Source: Edaphochlamys debaryana
Lineage: Eukaryota > Chlorophyta > Chlorophyceae > Chlamydomonadales
Assembly (NCBI GenBank): GCA_016858145.1
Contig: JAEHOE010000206.1
Coordinates: 1-64,000, forward strand
DNA: 64,000 nt
Direction of reading: 5' to 3'
Position 1 is the first letter of the stretch; every line of letters starts with the position of its first letter. The position numbers and the translations under genes were made by a program. The notes below the pieces were generated by a model that had not been told where the DNA came from, did no database searches, and saw only the letters and a program-made list of their open reading frames with translations. Positions 32,617 through 44,491 of the stretch are shown in pieces.

Positions 32617-34266
32617 GGCTGTGGCAGTGCGCTGTGTCTACGGTCCTTTGGCCCCGCCCCCGGCCTAGTGCGAGGCCGTGAAGAATTGAGTGGCAGGTCC
32701 CCTCGGCCCAGAGGGGAGGACTGGGGAGTGCTTGGCAGGGCCCCCCTACACAGCACGCAAGTCCTAGGTGGTCATGCCAGGCAGCGCCAAGGAAGCGCCA
32801 GAGGACATGTCACGCCGGAGTCCCTGTCCGGGACGAGGGCGCCGGGCCCTAGCGCCCTACTGCGGCCGAGGCGGTGGTGGATGCCCTCAGGATGCCCCTG
32901 CGTGGACGCCAGGGTTGCATACCGGTAGGGCTGCGTCGTGACAGGAGCGTGCATGGTTGCAGGAGGCTCTGACCAGGCACTTGCATGTGGCCGCTTCTGC
33001 ACATTCCGCCTGCACTCCGAGCCCCCATCCCACACCCACCAAGCCCTCAGCGAGCCCCAGCCCCCAGCCGCATACGAACGCCCACAGTCCACAGAGCACA
33101 CCTGCAGGTTCACACATCCCTCATCCAAGCCGGCCAGCGTGCGTTCATGACGGCTACCGAACCGTGTTAACGCAAGCATACATCAGACATCACATAACGG
33201 TAAGGTCAGCACACATCACGTGCCACCGTCAACGCCCTCTGTGCAAAGGGGCGCCCACAGCAGCCCCCTGCAGAGCGGCCCCCTCATGAACCCTCAACCG
33301 CATGTAACCGCACGTAACCGCATGTAATCGCACGTAACCGCACGCGACAGCCGCCCAGCCGTCCTCCCGACAGCGCGCGTCCGACCCGTGTCACCCCCTC
33401 GGGCGAGTCGGGCCTCGGCCCGGCATGCGGCCGCATGTGATACACGCCCACACTTCAGCCGCACGCCTGGCCCAGGCCGCGACAGGGCCAATGAACCAAA
33501 CGCCTGTACACCAGTCAGTCAAAGATCAGCAAATCTGGTATTGCAGTCCAAGTGCTACCGTACGGCATTGATCCATGTCGCAGTGCGTATCGTGTGAAGC
33601 GCGCGTATGGGGAGTCCGCAGTGAGTTGAGCCTCGCCGCAAGCCTGCAGGCCGATGGCCGGTTGCTATGCCCCAGGCCTCCTGACCTCGAGCTATGCCCC
33701 GGGCCTACTGACCTCGAGCGCCTTGGCTCCTAGCCTTGGCTCCTGTCCCTGGTAAACTCTAGCGCTCATGTCTCTTAAGTAAAACTGTCCATAGCAGTAC
33801 CTGCCGCACGTTCCGGACCCACATCACCCTGGAAGCGCCGGGCAAGGATTATTCCCGCCCGTGCCCGTCACATTCCCGGTATCCCCGTCCGCCTGGAGAG
33901 CGCCCACACGAAAGAAGCACACACCACAACCTTCACGTACATCTGGAACGCTGAACGGTCATGCAAATAACCGTACAGATCAGATGAAAACCTTTTGTGC
34001 AGTTCAGAGCGTTGAAGAACATCTTTTGACGTAGCCACCCAAACGACGACACCGCAAATACATTGGAGCCCAACCCACATCGAAGCAATAGCAGTACTCA
34101 CGGTACCGGTACGGGGAACAGTACGGGGACCGAGCGTGCCAGGCGACACACCGGGACTCCCTCAGCCGGGAAATCACACACCGGCAATCCCTCCTGCGCC
34201 CCAACGGTTAGCGGGTGGGGCCCCCACCCACCAACCGCCAGCAGGGAAGGGAAGCCCTGGCCAGCA
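32617..34266. other. intergenic, convergent 3' regions
   Basis: This lies between the 3' end of the plus-strand LRR gene and the 3' end of the minus-strand phosphatase. I see no gene. It has lower GC than its surroundings and a run of five 10-base units at 33,298-33,345. No minus-strand TGTAA was found near the phosphatase stop, so its 3' end is unclear. Confidence 0.4.
33298..33345 (+). repeat. tandem decamer CCGCAYGTAA, five units
   Basis: Five imperfect copies of CCGCAYGTAA in a row, alternating CATGTAA and CACGTAA. Two units contain TGTAA, so the array offers several potential poly(A) signals on the plus strand. Confidence 0.6.
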
Positions 34267-37200
34267 TCACGTCCGCCGCTGCTGCGTTCGGCCGACCGGC
34301 AGCTCCTGCCCCCCGCCTTGCCCCTGTAACCCCAGCGCCTCATGCCCCTGCCCCTCTCCCTGCTCCTGACTCCCACCCCCGGCTTGTGCCTGCGCCCCCT
34401 GCAACCCCTCCACCCCCTCCTGCAGGCCCCGCACGCCGTAGCTCGACCCCCTGCCCCCCCCCGTGCCGCCGCCGTACCGCCGCCGCCGCTCCAACGCGCT
34501 GCCGCTGCGCAGCCCCGACGACCTCCGGCCGCCGTGCACCGCCGCCGCCTCCGCCGCCGCGTCGGCCTCCGCCGCCGCCACCGCCGCCGCCACCTCCACC
34601 GCCGCCGACGCCTCCAGCTCCGCCCGCCGCCGACGCCGCCGCACCTCCACCCGCCGCCCCCGCTCCGCCTGCGCCTCCTCCTGCTCCGAGTCGAAAAAGT
34701 GACCCCTCGCCCCCGGGGCCAGCGCCGCCGCCAGCACCGCCGGCCCAAACTCCTCCTCCAGAGCCGCCATCAGCGCCGCCGCCACCAGCGTCGCGGCGGG
34801 CGCCGACCCAGATCCAGTCCCGGATCGGGAACGGCTTCCAGATCCCGATCCGAAGCCGGAGGACGAAGACCCGGATCCGGATCCGCCGTACCAGCGCCGT
34901 ATCCCGCCTGTGCCGTCGCCGCGCATGCCGCCGCCGTACCGCAGGCGGCCCTGGTGGTGGTGGTGCGTGCGGTGGGAGCGGTACAGCGCGTGCGAGTGCG
35001 TGTGCGTACGGCACTCGGACTCGTACGACGCCTGGTCGATGGTGAGGGGCGCCAGGCGGGCGGCCAGGGCGTCCAGGGAGGGCAGCCACGTGCGGCCTGC
35101 GCCCGGAAACGGGGGACGGGGTTTAGAAGGAAGGGGGGAGGAAAGAGGGTTGGTGAGGACCTACCAGCAGGGACGCTGGCCCCTCCCCTTGCGGTCGCCC
35201 GGCCTCCCCTTGCCGCGCGCATCGCCGCTCCCGCTTGAACCCTCGCCCACGGCCAAACCCGCCGTCCAAACCCCGCCGCCCTCCCCGCTCCAAGCCCCGG
35301 CACGCACCCTCCGACGTGCCCGTGTCAACGTCCAGCGGCCGGCCGTTGTACAGCATCCGTACGATGTACCGCGGCGCCGCCACGTGGGCGTCCGATCCCG
35401 GCAGCGTGTCGAGCCAGAGCTGCGCGGGGCCCGGGGGGGCCCGGAAGAGCTCCAGCACCAGTGAGGCCGTGAAGCCGGGCCAGCGGCGGAGGGGGTGGCC
35501 CAGGGCTGGGGGCGGGAGAAGGGGGGGGGAAGAGGGGAGGGAAAGAGAGGGGGAGGGGAGGGGGAGGAGCGGCGGGCTGTTTGTTGCTGAGCGCGAGGCA
35601 GGTAAGGTGCGGGAGGTGGTAAGGAGTTGGGTCGCAGATGGGGGTCGGCACAACCCCAGGCAGGCACTGGAAAGCCCGAGGCCCCGTGCAGGCCCAGCCA
35701 GGTGGAATGGCCGGCCCCGCAAGCCCAGGCCCACCCGGGCCCACCTGCTAGCAGAGGGAAAAGGGTGGAGTCGTGCCCGCTGTAGAGGTGCAGCGTGGGC
35801 CCGGCGTGGCCCGGCGGCGCCGCCGAGGCGCCTCCGCTGGTGGCGGCGGCTGCCGCCGCCACCGCCGCTGCCGCTGCGTCCTGCAGCGCCGCCGCGTCCG
35901 CCGCCGCCTCCTTACGTAAGCCCGCAATCAGCCGAGTCAGCAGCGGGCCGATGCCCAGCCGCAGCAGCTGCCGGCAGGTGCCCCACCGTTGACCGTTGGC
36001 GCCGGTTCCGTTGGCGGTTAGGTTGGCTGCCACGAGGGCGGCGTCCACCCGGCAGGCGGGGCCCAGCACCGCTGCCACGCGGCGTGTGGCCTGTGGGGGT
36101 CAGGCAGCGCAGGGCGGGCAGGGGGTGGATGGTACAGCGACGAATGGGTAAGGGTGCGACAGGGAATGATTGAGGGGTTGCGGCATAGGTTGCCGCCTGT
36201 GCCGAGCCGCTGCCCTTGACAGCAGCCCACCGCCGCGAAAGTGAATTACGCACAACATCCTTATGCCGGATACGCGTCAACCGCCAATCGCCCTCACCTG
36301 CTCGTCCAGGATGCCGTACAGCTCCGGCGGCACCGCGACGTCGAGCAGCGCCGGCATGGCGACGCTGCGCCGCCACCTGCCCGCCTCCGCCGCCGCCGCC
36401 TCGCCCTCCGCCGCCGCGTCCTCGCTCGCCGCGTCGGCGGCGGCGCTGGCGGCGGCAGCCGCCGCCGCGCCCTCCGGCGGCAGCCACGGCTCTCCGTCGG
36501 GCCCGGCCCCCCCGGTGGTCTGGGCGGCCCCGCACATGGCGGCGTCAAGCAGGCGGCGCCAGGACACGGCCTGGCCGGAGGGGGGGTTGCAACGATCCGG
36601 GCGGTATTGAGATATCATCGTTGATACGGCATCTAGGACGAATGCTACGAAGTGGCACTCCTTGCAACACATTAACCGAACGTATATGGTACTATACATG
36701 CCACTAGTGTGCAACGCTTTCGCGATTTAGGCCCTGTGCCATCCCCAGTGCTCTGCCCGCTCCTCCCCCCCGCCCGCCGCCCCCACCTGGTTGCTGCCGT
36801 TGAGCGCCGAGGGCTGCCGCCCCACCTCCGCCTCCGCCGCCCTCAGGGCCGCCGCCAGCTCCTCCTCCTCGTCGGCGTTGGTGGCGCTGGAGGCGACTGG
36901 GGGGGGGGAAGGGGGAGAAGAGGGAAAGGGAGGGGTTATAGTGGTCTCCTGGTTCGGTAGATATGTGAGGACATGGTTCCGGTCATGGTGCCTTCTGGTC
37001 TCCGCCAGTCACGACACGTGGACAAGTTGTTTCAGAATACCCTCTCCCTCCCTCTCTCCCCGGTCCACCAGCCCCTTTACCCTCCCTTTCCCCTCTCCCC
37101 CCCCCCTAGGCTCACTCACTCTCCACCGCCCGGTCCACCAGCCCCGCCAGTGCCGCCAGCGCCGGGCAGCCCCCCGTGTTGGCCACCAGCAGCGGCTGGG

Positions 37201-39646
37201 ACTGGGGGGGGGGGGGGTCAGGGGGGTGGTCAGGGGGGTGTCAGGGGGGAGGGGGCAAGTGCACGTGGGGAAGGGCGGGGATGCCCAGCTGCCCATGTCA
37301 CGCCACATCCCCAGGGTACCCACCGTTTAGAGACTCTCACGGCGCCCTGACCCCACATGCGCCCTGCCTGTGCCGTAACCCCCGTACACCCGCCCGTACG
37401 CCCTGTGTACCCTGCCGTACCTGCGGCGCCACGGCCACTGGTATGGTCATGCGCCCGCCGCCGCCCCCGCCGCCGCCGCCGCCGCCCTGCTGCGCCCCCG
37501 CCCCGGGGCCCCCGGGCTGCGGCCCCAGGCCCAGGCCCTCCATGACCCCCTGCCGCCGGGACAGCACGGGAGGGGGGGAGGGGGGAAAGGGAAGGAAGGG
37601 GAAGGGGGAGGGAGAGGGAGAGGGGGAGGGGGAGGGGTCAGGCGCGGCACGGATCCCTGCCGCCACGTCCACCCGGCTGCACGTGCAGGGGGAGGCGCAG
37701 CCCCCACGCACCCCCATCCCCCTTGGCGGTGCGAGTTGGGCGCCACGCCGCCAGGGCCACGAAACCCGCCCCACCCCCGCTACCGCCACCACCCCCATCC
37801 CCCCACCGCACCACCGCCGCACCGCCACGCCTCTCCTCCTGGTGGTTCGCATCGGGGCCTCTCCGCCTTCACCCCCCTTCCCTCGCCCTCCACACCCCAT
37901 CAGCACCCCTGCCCCCCACGCCCCGCCCCCCGGCCCCTCACCCTCAGCGTCAGCAGTGCTCGAGCCGCGCCCGTGCTGTGCGCCGCCAGCCACCAGGGGG
38001 CCTCGGGGGCAAACCCGGACCCGCCGCCACCGCCCGAGGAGGCGGAGGCTTGCCCTGCCCCCCCTCCAGCCTCCGCCGATGACGCCGCCGCCTGCCCCTC
38101 CTGCCCGGCTCCACTCTGTGGAAAGCCCCACACGCCGTCGGCTGAGGCGTAGCGCTGCCGCAGCCACCGGCCCAGCGAGACGGCCTGGGGCATTGGGGGG
38201 TGGAGTGGGATGGCGCCAGAGCGAGGCTCGTGAGCTGGGCCCCGGGGCACCCGACCCCGGTTCCGCTGGCCTGCCGTGTCTCTCCAGATCCGGCTCCAAA
38301 CGCGGCTGTGCTACCCCCCAATCCCACCCCGCCAACCTTCCTGCCCGCCTCCCTTCCTCCGCCCCCCTACGGCCCCGACCCCGCTCCCCTCCTCCCCTCC
38401 CGCCCCTCCCCTCCCCCTCCCTCCACCCTCTCACCCTTCCCCCCCCCCCACCTGGGAGTACCCCACCGCCGTGAGCTGTCCCAGGATGCAGCCGCGCCCG
38501 TACGCCCAGGCCGGGCCGCGCCCGTCCGCCCCCACCGCCTGCGCCTCCGTCACCGCACGCAGCGCCCGCGCCCCCACCGCCCCTTCCGGCCACTCCGCCT
38601 CCGTCAGCGCCTCCGCCTCCGCCTCCCCCAGCAGCGCCCGTGCCCCCACCGGCCCCTCCGCCTCCAGCGCCGCCGCTATGTCCGCCACCTCGGCGGGGGG
38701 CAGCGGGGGGCCGTCGGCGGGGCTGACCAGGCGGATGGAGGGACCCTGGGGACGGCGCGGGGGGAGCGAGAGGGCGGGGCGAGTAGAGGGAGAGGGCAAA
38801 GGGGTGGTGGCGGTGAGGGGGGCCGGTGAGGGGGGGCCCGGCGGACGAGGTCGTGTGGGAGGGTGGGCCGAGTGCTCGGGCTGGCAGCCCGGCTTGGCCA
38901 GACCGGTAGCTAGCCCTAGGAGCAAGGAGCGTCAGCATGCATCCGGGTGGATCTTGTACCCTGCGCTTTGAGTGCGTCACGATGTCACCCCGGTGGGATC
39001 TAGGCGCAAGGCCGCCCCTGCGCCGTCCACACCGCAGTCCCTTGCCCCTCGACCCCCCCCCTCACATGCAGCTCGAACGAGCACAGGCTGTCCCCGCGCT
39101 GTCGCGACGACTCCGACTGTTCAGAGCTCGCGGCTTGGGGCACGTAGCGCCCCGAGGTCGGGGTGCGGGCGCCGTGCCTGCGGGGGCCGGAGGGCGGGAA
39201 GTAGGTAAGGCCAGTTCACACTCGAGTGTTCGGTGCCGGCGGAGGAACTCCAGACGCAAAACTGCCCACTCATGGCGTGAACGCATATATTGCTGGTAAC
39301 GACATCGGTTCCCGTCGGCCGCGAGGCCCTGGCTGAGGCCGAGGCCGGGATTGGTGGGTCGCAATGTTTAAGCAAGCCACTCCTGCCTGCCGTTGCCCTA
39401 CGACTGCAGCTCATATGCTGAAGCGATGGACGACGCGCTGGTCGGTTCCGTCACGCGGAGGCGAGTCCACGAACTGGTTGGCAACGCAGCAATGCACCCC
39501 ACGCACCGGAAGAAGACCTGTGAGCTGATGAAGGTAGCCCCCATGTCCTGCAGCTGCTGGTCAAGCTCCTCCAGGCTCATAGCTGTGGCCTGTCGCCCAT
39601 TCGCGTGCAGCAGTAACACTGCTAGAAGCAGCCATAGCGTCCGCAT
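34267..39646 (-). CDS. secreted histidine acid phosphatase with long C-terminal tail
   Basis: Eleven exons join in phase: 39,646-39,507, 39,177-39,066, 38,745-38,452, 38,184-37,939, 37,549-37,421, 37,201-37,120, 36,896-36,787, 36,570-36,298, 36,090-35,745, 35,505-35,308 and 35,096-34,267, giving about 919 residues. It starts with a signal peptide (MRTLWLLLAVLLLHANG). The catalytic motif RHGARTP is split by intron 1: VFFR ends exon 1 and HGARTPT opens exon 2. ILGQLTAVGYSQ and LGRWLRQRY follow as in branch-2 histidine acid phosphatases, and the proton-donor motif YSGHDSTLFPLL lies near residue 565. RYIVRMLYNGRPL closes the fold. The enzyme hydrolyses phosphomonoesters with a phosphohistidine intermediate; substrate is unknown (lysophosphatidate, phytate or general). 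Family members have 400-500 residues; here Ala/Gly inserts and a tail of about 275 residues rich in Gly, Ser, Arg and Ala enlarge it. Confidence 0.88.
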
Positions 39647-40350
39647 CCTGTGACACGCTGCCTATTGCTAGCTACTTCGGGTCATCGCGATTTGCAGCGG
39701 TAAATGTGTGAGGAGCGACTTCGTGACACAATGTCGGCGAACCCACCGTACCCGGTAAGTTGGCGACGCCTGTCTGCCATGCGCCCCAGAGACAATGATA
39801 AATCCTGTAGCATCCCATATATCAACTGCGAGAGGGAGAGGCGGGGTTCGGTGCGGAGGTGTGGAGGGAGGCTCTTGTCGGGCATTGAGACGTGCCTAGC
39901 GTTGGGTTCTAACCAGGCTCTTACCTGGACAATAGGGTGCGCGTGCGACTTGTCTGGAATCGTTCTCAAGCTTAGGGATACGACGCGGCGGCTGCACACG
40001 CACTCGTGTCTTGGTGCACGCCGGCCGCCCAAGGCCCCAGCCCGACGGGGGCAGTCACGCGGCTATGTACTACTGGGATGTGTGCGGAGCGGAGTACCCG
40101 CCCCGCCGCGAACCCCAGCAACCTGTCACACAGTGTTTGGCAAGGGGTACAGGCGGCTCGACGCCGACCAGATGGGCCCCCGTGCCCGACCAACTCCCCC
40201 GGCGACTCCCCAAACTGCCGGACATACAGCGAGTGCCCACGCCCCAGCTCCCTCCCGCCGTCCATCCTTCCCCTCCATACCAGCTCGTACCTGACCCTAG
40301 AAGAGCATTGCACGGTACCCAGCGTGCTCCCGACCTCGACCAAGGGCACC
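39647..40350. other. divergent promoter region, phosphatase and QC
   Basis: About 700 bases between two start codons that point away from each other, so it should hold both promoters. I see no clear TATA box or other defined element. The segment is less GC-rich than the genes. Confidence 0.45.
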
Positions 40351-43300
40351 ATGCCCTCTCTTCCGCGAACAGCCCTGACAGCAGCCTGCCTGCTAGCAAT
40401 ATGCCTAATAGCACAACCAGCTTGGTCCAAGAAGGCCAAGCAACGGCGGAAAGCGACGGAGGCCAGCGGACGCCCCAATAATTTGGCGCTGTGGACATAT
40501 AGCGTCGTCGCGGAGTATCCGCACGATCATGAGGCGTTCACGCAAGGTGTGCAGGGCTCGCGATGAAGGCTCAGGCTGCACAAATGCGAATTGTGCGCTC
40601 ACCTCTGCTGTTGTGCGCGCGCTGTGCCCAGGCCTGACGTTTGACAGGACATGCGATAATAGCAGCAAAGTCTGCTATGACATCTTCTGGGAGTCGACAG
40701 GTGAGCGGCGCCAGGGTCGGGGCGCCCCCGAGTGCTGCTGCCCCAAGCCAGCTCGAGTCCGCCCGCGCTCGAGCCCTCACGTCCATGCCCCCCCCCCCCA
40801 TCCTCGCAGGCCTACACGGGCGCTCGAGCGTGCGGCAGGTCAGCGGGGAAGCAGCCAAGGGGCATGGGAGCCCGGGGGGGGGGGGCGGGGCTGAGGGAAG
40901 GGCGGAGCAGTGAGTGCGCTGTCAAGTGTCTCAGCGTGGCCGGCTTCGCCTCGTGCTTGGGGATGGGGGAAGGGAGCCTGCCCCTCGGCGAGAGCCCCCG
41001 GCTGAGGGGGCCTCCCGAGGCCCTGGCGGCACTCGGCAGGCAGCGCTTGCGGCCGAGGCCCTCAGGCGCCGCAGCCTGGGCAGACCCGCCCGTGGCTCAG
41101 AGCACGCAGTCGCGGCCCATCCGGGTGCGGATCCGGATCCGGGCGCCCCGTGACCCGGGCCGTGCGGGCTCGCTAACTGCAACCCGGATCCGGATCCGGG
41201 CGCCCCGAGACCAGGGGCCATGCGGGCTGGCGGCAGCGGCTGCTGGCTGGGGGCTGGGGGGCGTGGGGGCTTTAGGAGGAGCCGCTGGCGCGTGGCGTCT
41301 GGCGGTGGGCCCCGGGCTTAGGGCTGAGGCGGGGCGGGGCAGGGGAGCCGGGGCAGAGGGCAGGGGCGAGCCGCAGACCGTGACCTTATCACCTTGGCGG
41401 TCCGGTCCGCCCTCCCGGACGCACGGCCCTGACCCGGCCCTGCCGCGACCGCCCTTCCTTTCACAACCTGGTGTTTGCGGTCGGCAGTGAGGCCCTCCCT
41501 CAGATGGAAGCACGGGCCCCCTCTTCCGGCACCGCTTCTGCCGCCTGCCTACCTCCCTTCATCTTCCGCCGGCCCCCACCCCTTCACTCCAGACCGCGCC
41601 GTCACCCCACCCCTCATCTCGCCCCCACCCGCCACTTCCATCCCTTACCACCACCACCCCCTCCCACCCAATCCCTTCCCCCAACCCCTTCCCCCAACCC
41701 CCTCCCACCCAGGTGGACGTGAACACGGGTGCGGTGGCGCGCAAGAAGGACCTGGCGCACCAGCACTTCGGGGAGGGGTCCGTACGGCTGGGCGACTGGC
41801 TGTACGTCATCACGTGGCAGCACGGTACGGCATTCAAGTACCGCCTGCCCGACCTGGAGCAGGTAGGGGGGGATCGGCGGGGAGGGGGCAGAATGCAGGG
41901 GACGGGGGCAGGAGAGGGGGCAGGCAGCGGTTGCGGCCAGGGTCTGGACTATGGGTGATGCAGCGGTCGTGTTCGTGCAACCTCCCGCCCATACACACAC
42001 GTTCTCCCCCTTCGCCCCCCTTCACCCCTCCCCAGGTGGAGCAGATTGACACGGGCCTGGGCGACGGCTGGGGCCTCACCACGGACGGCACCCACCTGAT
42101 CGTGAGCGAGAGCTCGCAGGTGGGAGGGGCGGGGGAGGCGGGGGAGAACGGGGAAGGGGGGGGGGACAACGGGGGGGGGGGGCGAACGGGGCGGGAGGAG
42201 GGGAGGATGCGAGCTGGAAAGGAGTACGGTATGAACGGTCACAGGTCGCAGGTCGCTGGGTCGCCAGCCGCCCCATCTAGCCAGTCTCCGCTCGCTGACG
42301 GGTGGCATGCTCCGGCGTCTCATTGTCCTTCCACCCTACCATCCTGAGCCGCCTTGCGCTCTCCTCCCCGGTATGCCGGTATGCCCCGTCTAGCCCGTGT
42401 CCGCTTGCTGACAGGTGTCCTGCCACCCCACCCTCCTGGCCCGCCTCCCTGCCCTTCGTGGCCCTTCCCCCCCCCCCCAGATCATACACTTCCTGGACCC
42501 AGCCACCATGAAGGAGGTAAGGGTGGGAGGGGGGGGAGGGGAAGGGGAGAAGAGGGGAGGTCCCAGGCGGGAGGCGGAGGTGGGTGGGGCTGGGGGAGGG
42601 TGGATAGAAGTGGGGTGAGGCAGTTGGGGGAGCGCCAGGACAGGGGGCCGCTGGGTCCAACGCGGAGGCAACGCCCTCCGCCCCCCCCTCCACCACCACC
42701 CGCTAACCTCGTCCACATACCGTACACCGCGCCCGTGCACCCTCCGTCCCCCCTCTTCCCCCCCCCCTCCTCGTCCCCTCCCCCCTGACAGGTCCGGCGC
42801 ATCACGGTGACGGACCGGGGCCACCCCATCCGCTGGCTCAACGAGGCAAGCCGGGGGGGGGGGGGATGAAGGGTGGGGAGAGGCGGAGGGGGAAGGGTCG
42901 GAGCAGGGACCACGGGACCCTAGCCTGGCCCCCCTTCCCGCCATCCCCCTCCCCATCCGCCCGCCTCCACCGCTACCCCCCCCACCACCACCTACCCCCA
43001 CCCCCCCACCCCCCACCCAATCCCCCCCCTCCCACCCCAGCTGGAGGTGATTGACGGGGAGCTGTGGGGCAACGTGTGGCAGACCGAGTGCATCGCCCGC
43101 GTCAACATGACCAGCGGAGAGGTGGGGGGGGGGCTTGGCGGGGGGGGGGAGGGAGGCGTGCATGCAGTACTAGTAGGGGGTGGTATCTGGTATGTGGTGC
43201 ACGCCGACGTCCCCCCCCTCTCCTTCCCCCCCCTGTCAGGTCCTGGGCTGGATCCACATGCACGGCCTGAGGGAGGGCCTGATCCGGCGGGGCCTCAACC

Positions 43301-43720
43301 AGGGCATGGACGTGCTCAACGGTGGGGGGGGGGGGGGAGGGGAGGAGGGAGGGAGGGGGCAACGGATAAGCGGGCCGCAGCGTGAACGTTTATTGCACTC
43401 AGCGTGGATGGGGCCGGGGAGGAAGGGAGGTCAAAGGGAGGACGACGTCCCGAGGGGCTCCCGAGGGGGTCCCTCTCAGCCCAGCCCCAACACCCCCGTC
43501 CGCGCTCCTCAAGCAGCCTTCTCCCGTCCTACTTTTACCCTCCCTTCAACCCCCCACCCCACCCCACCCCCCAGGCATCGCCTACGACCCCGCCACCAAG
43601 CGCATCTTCGTCACCGGCAAGCTCTGGCCGCGCGTGTTCGAGGTGGTGCCCAAGCCCTTTGAGCCAGGGCAGGAGCCCGCGCTGAGCGCCGTGCAGCACC
43701 TGTGCTGGCCGCGCGTCTAG
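40351..43720 (+). CDS. QC: glutaminyl-peptide cyclotransferase, plant type
   Basis: Ten exons join in phase: 40,351-40,546, 40,632-40,700, 40,810-40,838, 41,713-41,862, 42,036-42,119, 42,481-42,516, 42,792-42,845, 43,041-43,121, 43,240-43,321 and 43,575-43,720, encoding 308 residues. A signal peptide (ALTAACLLAICLIAQPAWS) leads to a secreted or lumenal protein. The body matches plant QC, a five-bladed beta-propeller that turns N-terminal Gln into pyroglutamate: YPHDHEAFTQGLTFD, FWESTGLHGRSSVRQ, HFGEGSVRLGDWLYVITWQ, LIVSESSQIIHFLDP, ELWGNVWQTECIARVN and GIAYDPATKRIFVTGKLWP. The length equals papaya QC. Intron 7 (42,846-43,040) uses a GC donor (GAG|GCAAGC). Residues 25-45 form a basic Lys/Arg stretch after the signal. 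It shares a divergent promoter region with the acid phosphatase. Confidence 0.93.
41127..41230 (+). repeat. GGATCC-containing direct repeat in QC intron 3
   Basis: Two copies of about 45 bases, 56 bases apart, each beginning GGATCCGGATCCGGGCGCCC and ending TGCGGGCT. They lie inside the long third intron of the QC gene. Similar GGATCC/GGATCT hexamers occur in coding exons near 26,185 and 34,875. Confidence 0.6.
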
Positions 43721-44491
43721 TGGGGGAGGGGAGGGAGGGGGAGGGGAGGGGAGGGGGGGAGGGGGAGGGGCGAGGGGAGGGGGGGAGGGGGGCTTAGGGG
43801 TTGCAGGATGGGGGTTGCGGGGAGTGGCGTGAGCCAGGGGCATCGTGATTGGGGACGCAGGCCGGGCTACCCGGGCGGGGCAGTGCAGGGCAGGGCATTG
43901 CGGGATTGGCGAGTGTAGGAACAATGCACCACCGCGATCGTTTGCGCATACGGCTCCATCGGGCCGGCCATCCATATGTAGGACCCGGGGCAGCTGTTTG
44001 CGAACCGGGTCCCGCAAAACCGGTGGCGTTGACCAGACCCTCCCTGCGTTGACCGGGAACTCGCAGCGACCCACGGGGCTGGACTCGAGCCTCCGTGCGG
44101 ACCCCCTCGCCCTAGCGCCCTAACGCCTAGCGCTTAGCGTCTACTGTTCTTAAGTGTCGGAGGCGCGCTGCGGCCCTCAAAAGCGCGTCCGATGCGCGGC
44201 CCCGGAGCCGCGAGCTGCGCGCAGCCACGACCCGCATTTGCGGCAGCAGCTTCCCTGCACCGAGCGCCGCTCTGGCCTTGTGTCTTTGAAGCGCTACAGC
44301 GTCCACCAGGCAAACACCACGAAACGCGTTTACCGCAAGCACAGCAACAGTTTGAGCAGAGAGCTAGCTTTGCAGCCGAGTCCTGGCTTTACCGAGGCGA
44401 CGTGACGCGGGGCCCCGGGCCGAGATCCCTCGCTGCACGGCTGAGGCGCCGCCCGCGGCCCCGCTAGCGCGCAAGCCCCTTGCTCGGGCTT
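43721..44491 (+). other. intergenic between QC and bZIP genes
   Basis: It starts with a (GGGGAGGGG)n-type purine stretch (43,722-43,795), then holds the QC 3' region and the bZIP promoter. No gene and no TGTAA signal were seen. Confidence 0.4.

Noticed and set aside
33291..33350. Telomere-like repeat
   Set aside because: The decamer CCGCAYGTAA does not match plant or Chlamydomonas telomere units and has only five copies.
36000..38980. Very long minus-strand frame of about 547 codons and plus-strand frame of about 432 codons near 37-39 kb
   Set aside because: They read through introns of the acid phosphatase gene; the spliced exons in another frame carry the family motifs.
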